This document shows positions 1 through 8,788 of a stretch of 64,000 nt of DNA, in pieces; the stretch's first letter is position 1; each line of letters starts with the position of its first letter. The DNA comes from Bacillus mobilis (lineage in GTDB: Bacteria; Bacillota; Bacilli; Bacillales; Bacillaceae_G). A program made the position numbers and the translations under genes. Where the stretch lies: assembly GCF_001884045.1 (NCBI RefSeq), contig NZ_MACF01000119.1:421910-485909 (forward strand), in the 5' to 3' direction. Under the pieces are notes generated by a model. The model ran no database searches and was not told the DNA's origin. It worked only from the letters and a program-made list of their open reading frames with translations.

Positions 1-1
1 C

Positions 2-121
2 GATGTTGATTTTGATAGAATTTCTTTTCCTTCACTCATCGTATTGGGAATTTCCTCTTATGCTGTTTACGATATGATAAAGCACACACAGGACTTTAGT
101 GCGTCTTTAGACACGGGATAG
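2..121 (+). CDS. C-terminal end of an unidentified protein (partial)
   Basis: An open frame runs in from the left edge and stops at TAG 119-121, giving the last 39 residues of a protein that begins outside the window. The visible tail includes a hydrophobic stretch (PSLIVLGISSYAVYDMI), possibly a membrane segment, and ends DFSASLDTG. I do not recognise the family. The frame could be open by chance, because only 39 codons are visible. Confidence 0.35.
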   Translation, partial: DVDFDRISFPSLIVLGISSYAVYDMIKHTQDFSASLDTG

Positions 122-240
122 AAGTATCTTTGTTTCGTAGCAAAACATGACTAACTTTATTCATAGTCATTCAAAAGACATACAAACATTTACGAACCAA
201 TAAAGATAGCTATTTAAATATTAGTATTATTTTATAATGT

Positions 241-283
241 AAAAAGGAATGCTCCTGCCAAATTGACAAGAGCATTCCTTTTC
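241..283. terminator. Bidirectional intrinsic terminator
   Basis: Hairpin with arms AAAAGGAATGCTC (242-254) and GAGCATTCCTTTTC (270-283). On the minus strand it ends in a T tract just beyond the stop of the SDR gene, so it probably ends that transcript. It could also end a plus-strand gene entering from the left. Confidence 0.8.
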
Positions 284-317
284 AAAATTTATTTACTTAT
301 ATATATTTGAATTAAAA

Positions 318-1076
318 TTAATACGAAGTCCAACCGCCGTCTACAGAAATCACTTGTCCATTTACGAAACTAGCTTCGTCTGAGCCTAAGAAGATAGCTA
401 ATTGTGCAACTTCTTCTGGTTGTCCAGCACGTGGATTAATTGCCATACCTAATGTTTGGCGGCTCGCACCGAATTCACTCACATTTGTCATCGTAGAAGC
501 AATGTTTGTTATGACTGCTCCAGGAGCGATACCGTTACAACGAATATTGTTGTTCGCATACATAAAAGCAGTGTTTTTTGTTAGGCCAACGACTGCATGT
601 TTAGATGCTGTGTAAACAGCACCAGCACGTGCACCGTATAATCCACCTGCAGAAATATTATTGACGATCGTACCGTGTCCTTGTTCCAAGAATTGATTCA
701 CTGCAATACGCATTGTTTTCATTACAGATACTGTATTTACAGAGAATACATTCTCCCAACGTTCGTCTGAAACTTCACCAACAGGCTCCATTCCATCCAT
801 GATACCTGCATTATTAACAAGAATATCTAATTTCCCGTAAACTTGTATTGTTTCATCGAAAAGACGTTGAATATCTTGATCTGAGGTAACGTCTGTTTGA
901 ACAGCAATGGCCTCTGCACCTGTAGCTTTAATTCCTTGTACTACATGTTGAGCCCCTTCTAAGTTTAAATCTGATACTACAACTTTTGCTCCTTCTGTCG
1001 CATAACCTTCTGCAATTGCTTTCCCCATGCCTGACGCAGCACCAGTAACAATTGCTACTTTATCTTTTAATCTCAT
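318..1076 (-). CDS. SDR family NAD(P)-dependent oxidoreductase
   Basis: A 252-residue classical short-chain dehydrogenase, likely cytosolic. Visible motifs are the nucleotide-binding TGAASGMGK near residue 12, NNAG near residue 88, the catalytic YTASK near residue 155, and the family C-terminus NGQVISVDGGW. The substrate cannot be read from sequence; the closest general type is glucose 1-dehydrogenase or 3-oxoacyl-reductase-like SDRs. An AAAGGGGG ribosome binding site at 1086-1093 supports the start. It is divergent from a TetR regulator, which is its most likely controller. Confidence 0.92.
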   Translation of the reverse strand: MRLKDKVAIVTGAASGMGKAIAEGYATEGAKVVVSDLNLEGAQHVVQGIKATGAEAIAVQTDVTSDQDIQRLFDETIQVYGKLDILVNNAGIMDGMEPVGEVSDERWENVFSVNTVSVMKTMRIAVNQFLEQGHGTIVNNISAGGLYGARAGAVYTASKHAVVGLTKNTAFMYANNNIRCNGIAPGAVITNIASTMTNVSEFGASRQTLGMAINPRAGQPEEVAQLAIFLGSDEASFVNGQVISVDGGWTSY

Positions 1077-1110
1077 CTGAAACGGCCCCCTTTGTCTTTT
1101 ATTGCACAGT

Positions 1111-1209
1111 TGTTCAATAAAAATTATAATAATACAAAAGAACTCTTACAATGAGCAAAAAACTGATAAATGTTCAATACTTAACACATTGTAAGAAATG
1201 TGTTCAATA
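1111..1209. promoter_or_regulatory. Repeat-rich divergent control region (SDR / TetR)
   Basis: Three exact copies of TGTTCAATA lie at 1111-1119, 1171-1179 and 1201-1209, spaced 60 and 30 bp. Two inverted repeats overlap them: CTTACAATG (1145-1153) with CATTGTAAG (1187-1195), and AACACATT (1183-1190) with AATGTGTT (1197-1204). TetR proteins bind inverted repeats of this size, so this is probably the operator for both divergent genes. No binding is demonstrated. Confidence 0.55.
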
Positions 1210-1221
1210 AGAGGTGAAAAA

Positions 1222-1788
1222 ATGATGCGTACAGATATGCGTATTATAAAAACAAAAGAGGCGTTACATAACGCATTGCTAGAATTATTAAACGAAAAAA
1301 CTTTAGAAGTCATCACTATTTCGGAAATTTGCAGAAAAGCCAAAATAAATCGTGGCACCTTTTACTTACATTATAATCAAGTGGAAGATTTATTTGAGGA
1401 GTATTTCAAAGAAATCACTGCAGATTTAACCCGTTCTTATCAAGAACCTTATCGCTACGTATCAGTATTGAAAACTAATAAATTAAATCCTTCTACAATT
1501 CGGATTTTTCATCATATCGAAAAGTATAAAACGTTCTATAGAATTGTTTTTTCCAAAAAGGTTCCTTTAATGTATTATTATTTATTTTTTGAGGAAATAA
1601 AGCATTTATTATTTCAAGATAAAGGGTCTTTGCTTAAAGAAGGAGTGAATGATTCACTTTATTGTTCCTACCAAGCGAATGCAATTATTGGCATCATCAT
1701 TGAATGGTATCAAAATGATTTTTCTTATAGTACTAGTTATTTAAATGATCAACTTGTTCAAATTTTAAATATGAAAGTAGACGGTTAA
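1222..1788 (+). CDS. TetR/AcrR family transcriptional regulator
   Basis: About 188 residues. The N-terminal helix-turn-helix spans roughly residues 10-55 and includes ISEICRKAKINRGTFYLHY, the diagnostic recognition-helix region. The C-terminal ligand domain is of the type seen in small YhgE/AcrR-like regulators. The start at 1222 is chosen because GAGGTGA at 1211-1217 precedes it; an upstream ATG at 1198 has no ribosome binding site. It is divergent from the SDR gene and 31 bp ahead of the CPBP gene, so it probably represses the SDR gene and itself. Confidence 0.88.
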   Translation: MMRTDMRIIKTKEALHNALLELLNEKTLEVITISEICRKAKINRGTFYLHYNQVEDLFEEYFKEITADLTRSYQEPYRYVSVLKTNKLNPSTIRIFHHIEKYKTFYRIVFSKKVPLMYYYLFFEEIKHLLFQDKGSLLKEGVNDSLYCSYQANAIIGIIIEWYQNDFSYSTSYLNDQLVQILNMKVDG

Positions 1789-1819
1789 CACTTTATATAT
1801 ACTTAGGTAGGTGAACAAT

Positions 1820-2566
1820 ATGAATAGAAACATAGTTTATCATTCAACATTATGTATGTATTGCCTCACATCGCTTGTATATATCATCTTACTGAACATA
1901 GAAAATGGTCGCAATTATTTAGGGTTTACAATGGTTGTTCCTCTTTTGGCTGTTATTTTATATCAGAAAATATATAAGAAACAAAAAATAGTTCATACAT
2001 TTGGAATTTCACGTCCAAAAATAAAAACATTAATTTTCTCCATTTTATTCCCAATACTTCTAGGGCTATGTCTACATTTCTATTTTTATATTTATAATAT
2101 AAAATTCTTATTTGATCATTATAATGAATTTGGACTTCTCCTACTCATTAGTCTTACAATCGCTCCTTTGTCTGCATTTTTAGAAGAAATCATATGGCGT
2201 GGAAATTTTCATTACCATTTACGAAAAAAATATTCATTAAAACAAACAGCAATCATTACTGCATCGCTTTGGTCATTATGGCATTTACCAGTATCAATCT
2301 TTTATAAAAACTATGAATTATGGTTTGTAGGTATATTAAGCTATCTCTCGTTATTATTTATACTATCTATAATTTTGACTTATACGAGAGAGTATAGCCA
2401 TTCTGTGATAACATCTGCAATCTTACATGGTACGTTTAATGTATTTTATTTAACAGATGGAGTAGAAACAACATGGGATATTAGCCTAATGGAATTAATT
2501 AAATTTATCTTGCTCGTAATTGTGTTTGGCATGATGTATCTAATACATCGAAAAGTTAAAAAATAG
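1820..2566 (+). CDS. CPBP family intramembrane metalloprotease
   Basis: A 248-residue polytopic membrane protein with the CPBP (Abi, Rce1-like) glutamyl protease signature: EEIIWRG near residue 125, a histidine in LWSLWHLP and another in SAILHGTFN. Members cleave within the membrane; several are linked to bacteriocin immunity or protein processing, but no substrate is visible here. ATG 1820 is preferred over GTG 1811 because TAGGTGA at 1807-1813 is correctly spaced. It follows the TetR gene closely and probably shares its transcript. Confidence 0.85.
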   Translation: MNRNIVYHSTLCMYCLTSLVYIILLNIENGRNYLGFTMVVPLLAVILYQKIYKKQKIVHTFGISRPKIKTLIFSILFPILLGLCLHFYFYIYNIKFLFDHYNEFGLLLLISLTIAPLSAFLEEIIWRGNFHYHLRKKYSLKQTAIITASLWSLWHLPVSIFYKNYELWFVGILSYLSLLFILSIILTYTREYSHSVITSAILHGTFNVFYLTDGVETTWDISLMELIKFILLVIVFGMMYLIHRKVKK

Positions 2567-2618
2567 TTCCCAATAAAAAAACATTTCATTTTTGTGTATA
2601 TTAATTAGCTCAATAAGT

Positions 2619-2668
2619 ACTTCAACACCTTGCAATTATTCAATAATCGTATAGGTGTTGAAGTTTTC
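2619..2668 (+). terminator. Intrinsic terminator
   Basis: Arms ACTTCAACACCT (2619-2630) and AGGTGTTGAAGT (2653-2664), followed by TTTTC. It lies after the CPBP gene. The 2567-2802 gap otherwise contains nothing I can assign. Confidence 0.7.
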
Positions 2669-2802
2669 TAATCTTAGTTGAACGACTTTGTTCTCACAAC
2701 GCTAATTTCAATCATGGTGAATATAACAAGTATAACTAATCCTTTTATTTTCATAAAAATTCACATCTTAATCTTTTGAATAAGGAAGTATGCACTCTTT
2801 AA

Positions 2803-3618
2803 TTAACTTCCATCTATCCTCTGTATTCGGTATGATTTCAGAAGCAATCGCCACTCACCATATAAGAATTCCCATGCTCCTTTATATTCATCTTGGAATA
2901 TTTCAAAATGACCTACCGCATACTTTCCAGAAGGTATTACCATGATTCCAATGTCGCTCGTTTCAACTGCGGACTCATTCGGAATTGTTATACATAAACT
3001 AGTTCTTAAATGATTGTCCTCAGTAAATTCATGATGATCGTGGTAAATGGTTAATACTTTCGTATCCTCAAATACATGATAGTTTTCCTCCGCTACGTAA
3101 TGAAATAATTTCTCTATCATTTTTGGAAAAGCTATCGTTAACTCTTCATATGTACCGATATGTCTGATGTATGCGACGTGTATATCGTCCGCTGATGCAG
3201 TTTCAACATTTCCTCGAACCTTCTTACACTCATTGTATTGAGAAATTCCGCTTACGTCTTTGCAATTCTTGCTATTGTCGTTTCGATATTGAGATGGACT
3301 TATTCCGTAATAATTTTTAAATGTTCGGGAGGAAACTGCTGAATCTGTGAATCCGAAGTGATACGCAATATGTGTAATCGTCATATCTGTGCGATATGTA
3401 AGTAAATGTGTTGCCCTTTCTAATTTCAATCGGTTTACATACCGTGATAATGGCTCGTCTACTATCCCCTTAAAAATCCGATGAAAATGAAACTTTGAAA
3501 ATCCTGCTACATCTGCTAACTCTTCAATTGAAAGTGGATTATCTATGTTTGATTCTATATAATCTTGCACTTTATAAATGCGTCGTAAGTACTCATTTAT
3601 ACTTTGTTTACTCTCCAT
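2803..3618 (-). CDS. AraC family regulator with GyrI-like domain, abnormal C-terminus
   Basis: 271 residues. The N-terminal half has two AraC helix-turn-helix motifs (about residues 13-112, with FSKFHFHRIFK and HFGFTDSAVSSRTFKNYYG). The second half is a GyrI-like small-molecule-binding domain, as in Rob and BltR-type regulators. Family members normally continue after the FLYGEW motif with a proline- and glycine-rich strand and about 35 more residues. Here the frame instead ends in 15 basic, unrelated residues (RLLLKSYRIQRIDGS). A frameshift or recombination at about 2850 is likely, so effector binding may be impaired. Confidence 0.85.
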   Translation of the reverse strand: MESKQSINEYLRRIYKVQDYIESNIDNPLSIEELADVAGFSKFHFHRIFKGIVDEPLSRYVNRLKLERATHLLTYRTDMTITHIAYHFGFTDSAVSSRTFKNYYGISPSQYRNDNSKNCKDVSGISQYNECKKVRGNVETASADDIHVAYIRHIGTYEELTIAFPKMIEKLFHYVAEENYHVFEDTKVLTIYHDHHEFTEDNHLRTSLCITIPNESAVETSDIGIMVIPSGKYAVGHFEIFQDEYKGAWEFLYGEWRLLLKSYRIQRIDGS

Positions 3619-3636
3619 ACTTTTATCTCCTCACAA

Positions 3637-3662
3637 CAAAAAGGCTAACGTTAAGCTAGCCT
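3637..3662 (-). terminator. Short intrinsic terminator after the GNAT gene
   Basis: Arms AGGCTA (3642-3647) and TAGCCT (3657-3662) with five T on the minus strand. It separates the acetyltransferase from the AraC gene. Confidence 0.55.
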
Positions 3663-3666
3663 ACTT

Positions 3667-4137
3667 TTACACATTTTTCAAAAACAAAACTCTACTACCG
3701 CCGTTCCCATCATAATTTGTATGTACCGATACACCCTCTATCTCATCATCCCCGGCATCAATTCGAAAACCGATTTCTTGATGAAACTGTATCGACTTTT
3801 TATTAGTTGGTGACGTAATTGCTTTTACAACTTTACGGTTATTTGCACGAGCGGCATCAAAGAAATAAGAATACAATGTCGATGCGATTCCTCTTCTTCT
3901 ATACTTCGGATTTACACCGATAAAATGAACGTATGCTTCATCTTTATATGTTTGTGAAAAAAATCCACATAAGAAACCTAACGTTTCTCCATCTTCTTCA
4001 ATGATAAAACTCGTTTCTTGAAAGTGGACGAAAAACAATTTTGGCAGCATAGCAGCCATATCTCTCCCGTCCCACCAATCATTTAAAACAGAATGAATCT
4101 TTACATAATCTTCCCCTTGGATGTTTCTTACTCGCAT
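3667..4137 (-). CDS. GNAT family N-acetyltransferase
   Basis: About 156 residues with the acetyl-CoA-binding motif A (GVNPKYRRRGIASTLY) near residue 80 and a following helix and strand typical of GNAT enzymes. The acceptor is unknown. The start at 4137 is chosen because GAGAGGGAGAA lies just upstream; a GTG at 4158 lacks a site. It follows a zinc-ribbon membrane protein gene by 17 bp, so the two are probably co-transcribed. Confidence 0.85.
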   Translation of the reverse strand: MRVRNIQGEDYVKIHSVLNDWWDGRDMAAMLPKLFFVHFQETSFIIEEDGETLGFLCGFFSQTYKDEAYVHFIGVNPKYRRRGIASTLYSYFFDAARANNRKVVKAITSPTNKKSIQFHQEIGFRIDAGDDEIEGVSVHTNYDGNGGSRVLFLKNV

Positions 4138-4154
4138 ATATTTCTCCCTCTCAC

Positions 4155-4562
4155 TCACTTCATTTTTTCGTAAATTTTAATGACTGTTTCTACTAAAAGG
4201 ATGAATACCCAAATCCCACAAAATACAAGAACAGACTGAAATATAGAACCTAACATAACAATACTTATTAGACCTAATTCTGGGCCTGAAATGGAGATTT
4301 CATCAAATCCTATATTATGTATAAATGGACCGGTTGAAAAAGCCATAAAAATAGATGCTATTAAATAAATCACACTCATTATTTTTAATATTTTTATAGA
4401 AAGATACGAAGTTTCTTTTTCTTCCACTTGTGATAATTCGATTTCTCCGCTCGCAATTCCTTTTTGTAAACAGTCTTCACATAGAAATTCTTCCTTAATT
4501 TTTTTACCACCATGTATTGTACCCGTTATTTCTTTACATCTTGAACATTTTCGATTTATCAT
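4155..4562 (-). CDS. Small zinc-ribbon membrane protein, unknown function
   Basis: About 135 residues. The N-terminus has paired cysteines, CSRCKEITG and LCEDCLQKG, that would form a zinc ribbon. Two hydrophobic segments follow (about residues 60-85 and 100-128). I do not recognise a named family. The start at 4562 follows GGAGTGG with good spacing; the longer frame to 4610 has none. It probably forms a two-gene unit with the downstream acetyltransferase. Confidence 0.6.
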   Translation of the reverse strand: MINRKCSRCKEITGTIHGGKKIKEEFLCEDCLQKGIASGEIELSQVEEKETSYLSIKILKIMSVIYLIASIFMAFSTGPFIHNIGFDEISISGPELGLISIVMLGSIFQSVLVFCGIWVFILLVETVIKIYEKMK

Positions 4563-4658
4563 GTTGTTACCACTCCAATCTATTAAGATTATACTTATAT
4601 CATTCTTCATTTACCTTAATACCCCTTTTATGTATTTTATAGAGAAAGGTTGTGTTTT

Positions 4659-5126
4659 ATGATTTCGAAACTCACATTTGGCTCGAAAAAATCTACTGTT
4701 CATTATGTATTAAGGCCTAGTTGTTATGCGATTATTTTCTATTCCTCTTCTTCAATGATTGCTGTTATCCAAAAAGGTGACCGTTACTTTTTACCTGGTG
4801 GCGGTATCGAAGGTAATGAAACTAAAGAAGAATGTGTGCACCGTGAACTACTAGAGGAATTAGGATGGGCAATTGAAATTGATCAGTATATCGGTAATGC
4901 CGCACGATATTTTTATGCTGAAAAGGAAGATACATATTACTTAAACGATGGGTTCTTTTATATTGCGAACATGGTGCAAAAACAAACTGAAAATTGTGAG
5001 GAGGATCATGTTTTACGATGGATGTCTCCTTTACTTGCTGTCGAGCTTCTCCTTCACGATCATCAAAAATGGGCTGTTGAACAAGCACTTTTATTACGAA
5101 AACAAAAAGGATCTCCTTCTATATGA
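4659..5126 (+). CDS. NUDIX hydrolase
   Basis: 155 residues with a complete Nudix box, GGGIEGNETKEECVHRELLE continuing EELGW, matching GX5EX7REUXEEXGU. It hydrolyses a nucleoside diphosphate linked to another moiety with a divalent metal; the substrate is not predictable. ATG 4659 follows AGAAAGG; a TTG at 4650 is less likely. Confidence 0.9.
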   Translation: MISKLTFGSKKSTVHYVLRPSCYAIIFYSSSSMIAVIQKGDRYFLPGGGIEGNETKEECVHRELLEELGWAIEIDQYIGNAARYFYAEKEDTYYLNDGFFYIANMVQKQTENCEEDHVLRWMSPLLAVELLLHDHQKWAVEQALLLRKQKGSPSI

Positions 5127-5140
5127 AAGAGATCCTTTTT
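5104..5140. terminator. Bidirectional terminator between convergent genes
   Basis: Arms AAAAAGGATCTC (5104-5115) and GAGATCCTTTTT (5129-5140). It overlaps the end of the NUDIX gene and serves the EamA gene from the other side. Confidence 0.8.
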
Positions 5141-5144
5141 ACTA

Positions 5145-6056
5145 CTAACTTACTTTTTTCAAATTGAGAGCAGGCTTTTTCATTCCGCCTTTTTTTACAA
5201 CATATAAACCGATAAATATAATCAGCCCGCCAACGAGTTGCATCATATTAATTTGCTCTCCAATTGTTACAGCTGCAAAGATAACTGCGAACAATGGTAC
5301 GAGATACATATAAACCATTACTTTCGTTGAGCCGATTTGACTAATACCGACATACCACATTGCTAGCCCGAAGATGGTCGCAAAGATGATTGAATATGCA
5401 AGCGATCCCCAGCTTGGCGTATCTACTGGCCACGTTAAAGTATTTACGTTGAATAAACAGTATATAACTAGCGGTACAATTCCAATTAAAGTAGACCATG
5501 ATGTGACTCTCATTGCGGAGTATTTTGTAATAAGAGGTTGCGCTAAAATTGGATACCACCCCCACGCAATCGCTGCGACTAATCCAATTATATTTCCAAG
5601 CCACGCATATTCATAAGTAGCTCCTCCTGTATGTCCTGTTAATAAAACGAATGCTGCACCAATAAACGCTACTATTGAACCAATTTGTACTTTCATCGAA
5701 AAACGTTCTTGTTTGTGTAATACTGCTAATATCCCTGTAAAAATAGGTGACATCGCAATTAATAATGAGGCGTTCGTTGCTGAAGTATATTTCACAGATA
5801 GCATAAACATCGTTTGATACATCGCCGTACCAACGATACCGACTGCTACTAATCGTAACCAATCTTTTCTTTCAATACGTAATGAGCGTTCCATCATAAA
5901 TGTAATAAGTAATAATACCGGTGATGCTACTAAAAATCGTAAACTATTAAATTGAATGGATGACATATATGCCACGCCATACTTTCCTATTGTATAATTT
6001 GCTCCCCATACTAATGCAACTGATACTAGGAGCCATTCCATTTGCCATCTTTTCAT
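5145..6056 (-). CDS. EamA/DMT family transporter
   Basis: 303 residues with about ten hydrophobic segments in two EamA repeats, starting MEWLLVSVALVWGANYTIGK. It is a drug/metabolite exporter of the inner membrane; the substrate is unknown but may be an amino acid or related amine, since MocR regulators often control such exporters. The start at 6056 follows AAGGGGAG; the longer frame would run across the operator. It is divergent from a MocR-type regulator. Confidence 0.88.
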   Translation of the reverse strand: MKRWQMEWLLVSVALVWGANYTIGKYGVAYMSSIQFNSLRFLVASPVLLLITFMMERSLRIERKDWLRLVAVGIVGTAMYQTMFMLSVKYTSATNASLLIAMSPIFTGILAVLHKQERFSMKVQIGSIVAFIGAAFVLLTGHTGGATYEYAWLGNIIGLVAAIAWGWYPILAQPLITKYSAMRVTSWSTLIGIVPLVIYCLFNVNTLTWPVDTPSWGSLAYSIIFATIFGLAMWYVGISQIGSTKVMVYMYLVPLFAVIFAAVTIGEQINMMQLVGGLIIFIGLYVVKKGGMKKPALNLKKVS

Positions 6057-6087
6057 CCGAATCTCCCCTTCCATATTTAGCATAGTA

Positions 6088-6150
6088 AAATTGGCTGGAT
6101 ATAACACCGTCCAATTGGCTGTTTTTTTACCCAGCCAATTTGTTATACTA
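6088..6150. promoter_or_regulatory. Putative MocR operator between divergent genes
   Basis: Half-sites AAATTGGCTGG (6088-6098), CCAATTGGCTG (6111-6121) and CCAGCCAATTT (6131-6141). The outer two form an inverted repeat and the middle one is a direct copy of the first. TATACT at 6145-6150 is a plausible -10 box for the regulator. Binding by the MocR protein to control both genes is inferred. Confidence 0.65.
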
Positions 6151-6180
6151 AATATATACAAGAGATGCGGAGGTGTTTGT

Positions 6181-7623
6181 ATGGAATGGAAGCTAGATAA
6201 CGACAGTAAAATCCCAATTTATCAGCAAGTTGTTGACTTTATTGAAAAACGTATTACATACGGAGAACTTCCACCTGGTAGCTTCCTCCCTTCTGAACGG
6301 AAATTAGCTACGCAGTTAAATGTAAACCGTAGTACAGTAACGACTGCTTATAATGAACTACGCGCTATGGGAATTGTAGAAAGTACGACTGGTAAAGGTA
6401 CACGTGTAAGTACACATATGTGGGGCGTTTCTCCAACATTAACGCCGAACTGGAGAAATTTCGTAGAAGGTGGTACGTTTTTACCAAACTTACCGTTACT
6501 TCGCCATATTCGGGCAGAAGTACAACAAAATGAAAATATTATTGATTTTGCAAATGGAGAGCTCGGTTGTAACCTCTATCCTCATGATCAACTACAAACA
6601 ATTTTACGAGAACAACCGTTAACGCATTCATTAAGTTACGATCATCCGCAAGGGTATCTCCCGCTAAGGCAAGCGGTCGTAAAATATATGAAGGAATATT
6701 TAAAAGTTGAAGCGACTGAACAATCCATTATGATTACATCTGGAGCACAGCAAGCCCTTCACCTTATCGTGCAATGTTTATTAAATCCAGGTGATGCAGT
6801 CGCTTTCGAAAGTCCTTCACACTGTTATTCCTTACCGTTATTCCAATCAGCAGGTATACGTATTTTCCCATTACCTGTCGATGAACACGGTATTAATCCA
6901 GACGATGTGCAAGAATTATATAGAAAGCATCGGATTAAAATGATCTTTTTAAATCCAAACTTCCAAAATCCTACGGGAACTATGCTTCATCCAAACCGTA
7001 GAAAAAAACTGTTATCACTTTGCGCAGACTTACGAATTGCGATTGTGGAAGATGATCCGTCCAGTTTACTTACGCTAGAAAAGAAACAACCTTGCCCTAC
7101 TTTGAAATCAATTGATGAAAACGGGACAGTCATTTATGTACATTCCTTATCTAAAATGATTGCACCAGGTTTACGAGTCGGCTGGCTTGTCGCCCCGCAG
7201 TCTGTAGTCGAAAGGTTATCCGACGCAAGGCACCAAATGGAATTAGGTATGAGCATTTTCCCGCAGTGGCTTATGCAGCAATTTTTTGAAACTGTACCAT
7301 TTCAGTCTCATATCGTACCCCTGCGAAAACAATTGGCAGAAAAAAGAGACGTTATCGTTCGCGCCCTAAACGAGCAACTTCACGATAAAATCTCTTTTTC
7401 AAACCCGACCGGTGGTATATACATATGGGGGAAATTAAAAGAACCGATAAACGAAAAACAACTTATAATGCAAAGTTTAAAACAAGAAATCGCCTTTATG
7501 CCCGGTAGTATTTTCGGTGCGAAAGATGGTTATATTCGTTTATCATATGGAAAAGTGAATATTAATCAAATTGAGGAAGGTATTTCTCGTTTGCGAGAAG
7601 CTATTTTAGTTTGTGAAAAATAA
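6181..7623 (+). CDS. MocR family PLP-dependent transcriptional regulator
   Basis: 480 residues. The N-terminal GntR winged helix (about 1-75) contains LPSERKLATQLNVNRSTVTT. The rest is a fold-type I aminotransferase-like domain with the PLP lysine in HSLSKMIAPGLRVGW (about residue 325) and NPNFQNPTG. Such proteins sense an amino-containing metabolite or PLP. GGAGGTG at 6169-6175 fixes the start. Adjacent target: the divergent EamA exporter. Confidence 0.9.
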   Translation: MEWKLDNDSKIPIYQQVVDFIEKRITYGELPPGSFLPSERKLATQLNVNRSTVTTAYNELRAMGIVESTTGKGTRVSTHMWGVSPTLTPNWRNFVEGGTFLPNLPLLRHIRAEVQQNENIIDFANGELGCNLYPHDQLQTILREQPLTHSLSYDHPQGYLPLRQAVVKYMKEYLKVEATEQSIMITSGAQQALHLIVQCLLNPGDAVAFESPSHCYSLPLFQSAGIRIFPLPVDEHGINPDDVQELYRKHRIKMIFLNPNFQNPTGTMLHPNRRKKLLSLCADLRIAIVEDDPSSLLTLEKKQPCPTLKSIDENGTVIYVHSLSKMIAPGLRVGWLVAPQSVVERLSDARHQMELGMSIFPQWLMQQFFETVPFQSHIVPLRKQLAEKRDVIVRALNEQLHDKISFSNPTGGIYIWGKLKEPINEKQLIMQSLKQEIAFMPGSIFGAKDGYIRLSYGKVNINQIEEGISRLREAILVCEK

Positions 7624-7704
7624 CTTTACATAAAGCTTTCTCGTTTGACAAAAGAAAAATCTACCATTATCATCAACACGAACCTAGTTATAGGAGTGAT
7701 AAAA

Positions 7705-8145
7705 ATGAAAATTTACGTTGATGCAGATGCTTGCCCTGTAAAAGATGTGATTATTTTAGAGGCTACGAATGCAGAAATCCCTGTAACCCTCGTTACTAGC
7801 TTTTCTCATTACTCTAATGCTCAGCAGCCTAAAGGTGTAGAAACGATTTATGTGGATTCTGGAGCAGATGCTGCAGATTACCGCATTATGCAGTTAGCAA
7901 AAAAAGAAGATTTAATCGTAACGCAAGATTACGGTCTTGCTTCGCTCGCTCTAGCAAAAGGCTGTATCGTACTACATCATAAAGGCTATAAGTATACGAA
8001 TGATAACATTGAACAATTATTACAAACACGATATTTAAGTGCAATGGTTCGAAAAAGCGGTAAGCGTACAAAGGGACCAAAACCATTTACAGCAGAAGAT
8101 AAAGATAAATTTAGAGCGCTCTTTAAAAGCATGATTGCACTTTAA
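7705..8145 (+). CDS. YaiI/YqxD family protein (DUF188, UPF0178)
   Basis: 146 residues beginning [14 protein letters not shown], the conserved acidic motif of a PIN-like fold, with [11 protein letters not shown] and VTQDYGLA further on. Its biochemical role is not established. The start at 7705 follows TAGGAGTGAT; the frame extending to 7645 is noncoding leader. Confidence 0.9.
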   Translation: MKIYVDADACPVKDVIILEATNAEIPVTLVTSFSHYSNAQQPKGVETIYVDSGADAADYRIMQLAKKEDLIVTQDYGLASLALAKGCIVLHHKGYKYTNDNIEQLLQTRYLSAMVRKSGKRTKGPKPFTAEDKDKFRALFKSMIAL

Positions 8146-8175
8146 AATGAACATTCTATTTGCAAGGAAAACTTC

Positions 8176-8216
8176 GCAAAAAAAGAAGAGAATATTGTAA
8201 TGAACATTCTCTTCTT
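8176..8216 (-). terminator. Intrinsic terminator of the DUF3892 gene
   Basis: Arms AAGAAGAGAAT (8183-8193) and ATTCTCTTCTT (8206-8216); on the minus strand a seven-T tail follows. Confidence 0.8.
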
Positions 8217-8229
8217 GAGGTTTATCCGT

Positions 8230-8544
8230 TTAAAATGAAGGTAAATTATCTAAGTTATTTTCTTTGATTCCATCCGGTTCACTACGTATAATATCTCTAC
8301 CATACTTATGAAATACGTCCACATGAGCTAACTTCCCAGATTTCGCTTCACTAAGAGCAGTCATATAATCTAACTCTCTTCCGCTCCTTGTTTTAAAAGC
8401 AATTAAATCCCCGTCATCATTTTTACGAACAGCAATTATTTGTTCTGCTCCTGAATTGACTTCATGGTCTACTTCAAATTGAGCTTGCTCTTCTCCTTGA
8501 TGTAAGTAATCATTATAAACTTTTTCAAAGTCTTTATTGTCCAT
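8230..8544 (-). CDS. DUF3892 domain-containing protein
   Basis: 104 residues. The central part, EQIIAVRKNDDGDLIAFKT followed by a GRELDYMTALSEAKSGKLAHVDV-type stretch, is what I associate with DUF3892, a small domain of unknown function. GGAGGTG lies six bases upstream of the chosen ATG. It is a single-gene unit. Confidence 0.7.
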   Translation of the reverse strand: MDNKDFEKVYNDYLHQGEEQAQFEVDHEVNSGAEQIIAVRKNDDGDLIAFKTRSGRELDYMTALSEAKSGKLAHVDVFHKYGRDIIRSEPDGIKENNLDNLPSF

Positions 8545-8788
8545 AACATTCACCTCCAGCATATTTTATTAGTATGGTTGGGAGATGGTGGATTTATGTA
8601 CCTTTTTACTAACTTAACAAGACTTTACTACTCCAAATAAAGAATACAGATCATTCTTTGTAACCTAATACAAATCTATTTATAGTTCCTTATCTTCTTA
8701 ATTTAAGGTAAATTTAAGTGTTAATATTTTCCTGACAACTTTATAATTTAATATATCGAAATGAAATTTGAAATGGAGAATGGTTAAG

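Noticed and set aside
54-300. Possible small RNA upstream of the SDR gene end
   Set aside because: The only structure is a single bidirectional terminator; no promoter or second helix could be seen.
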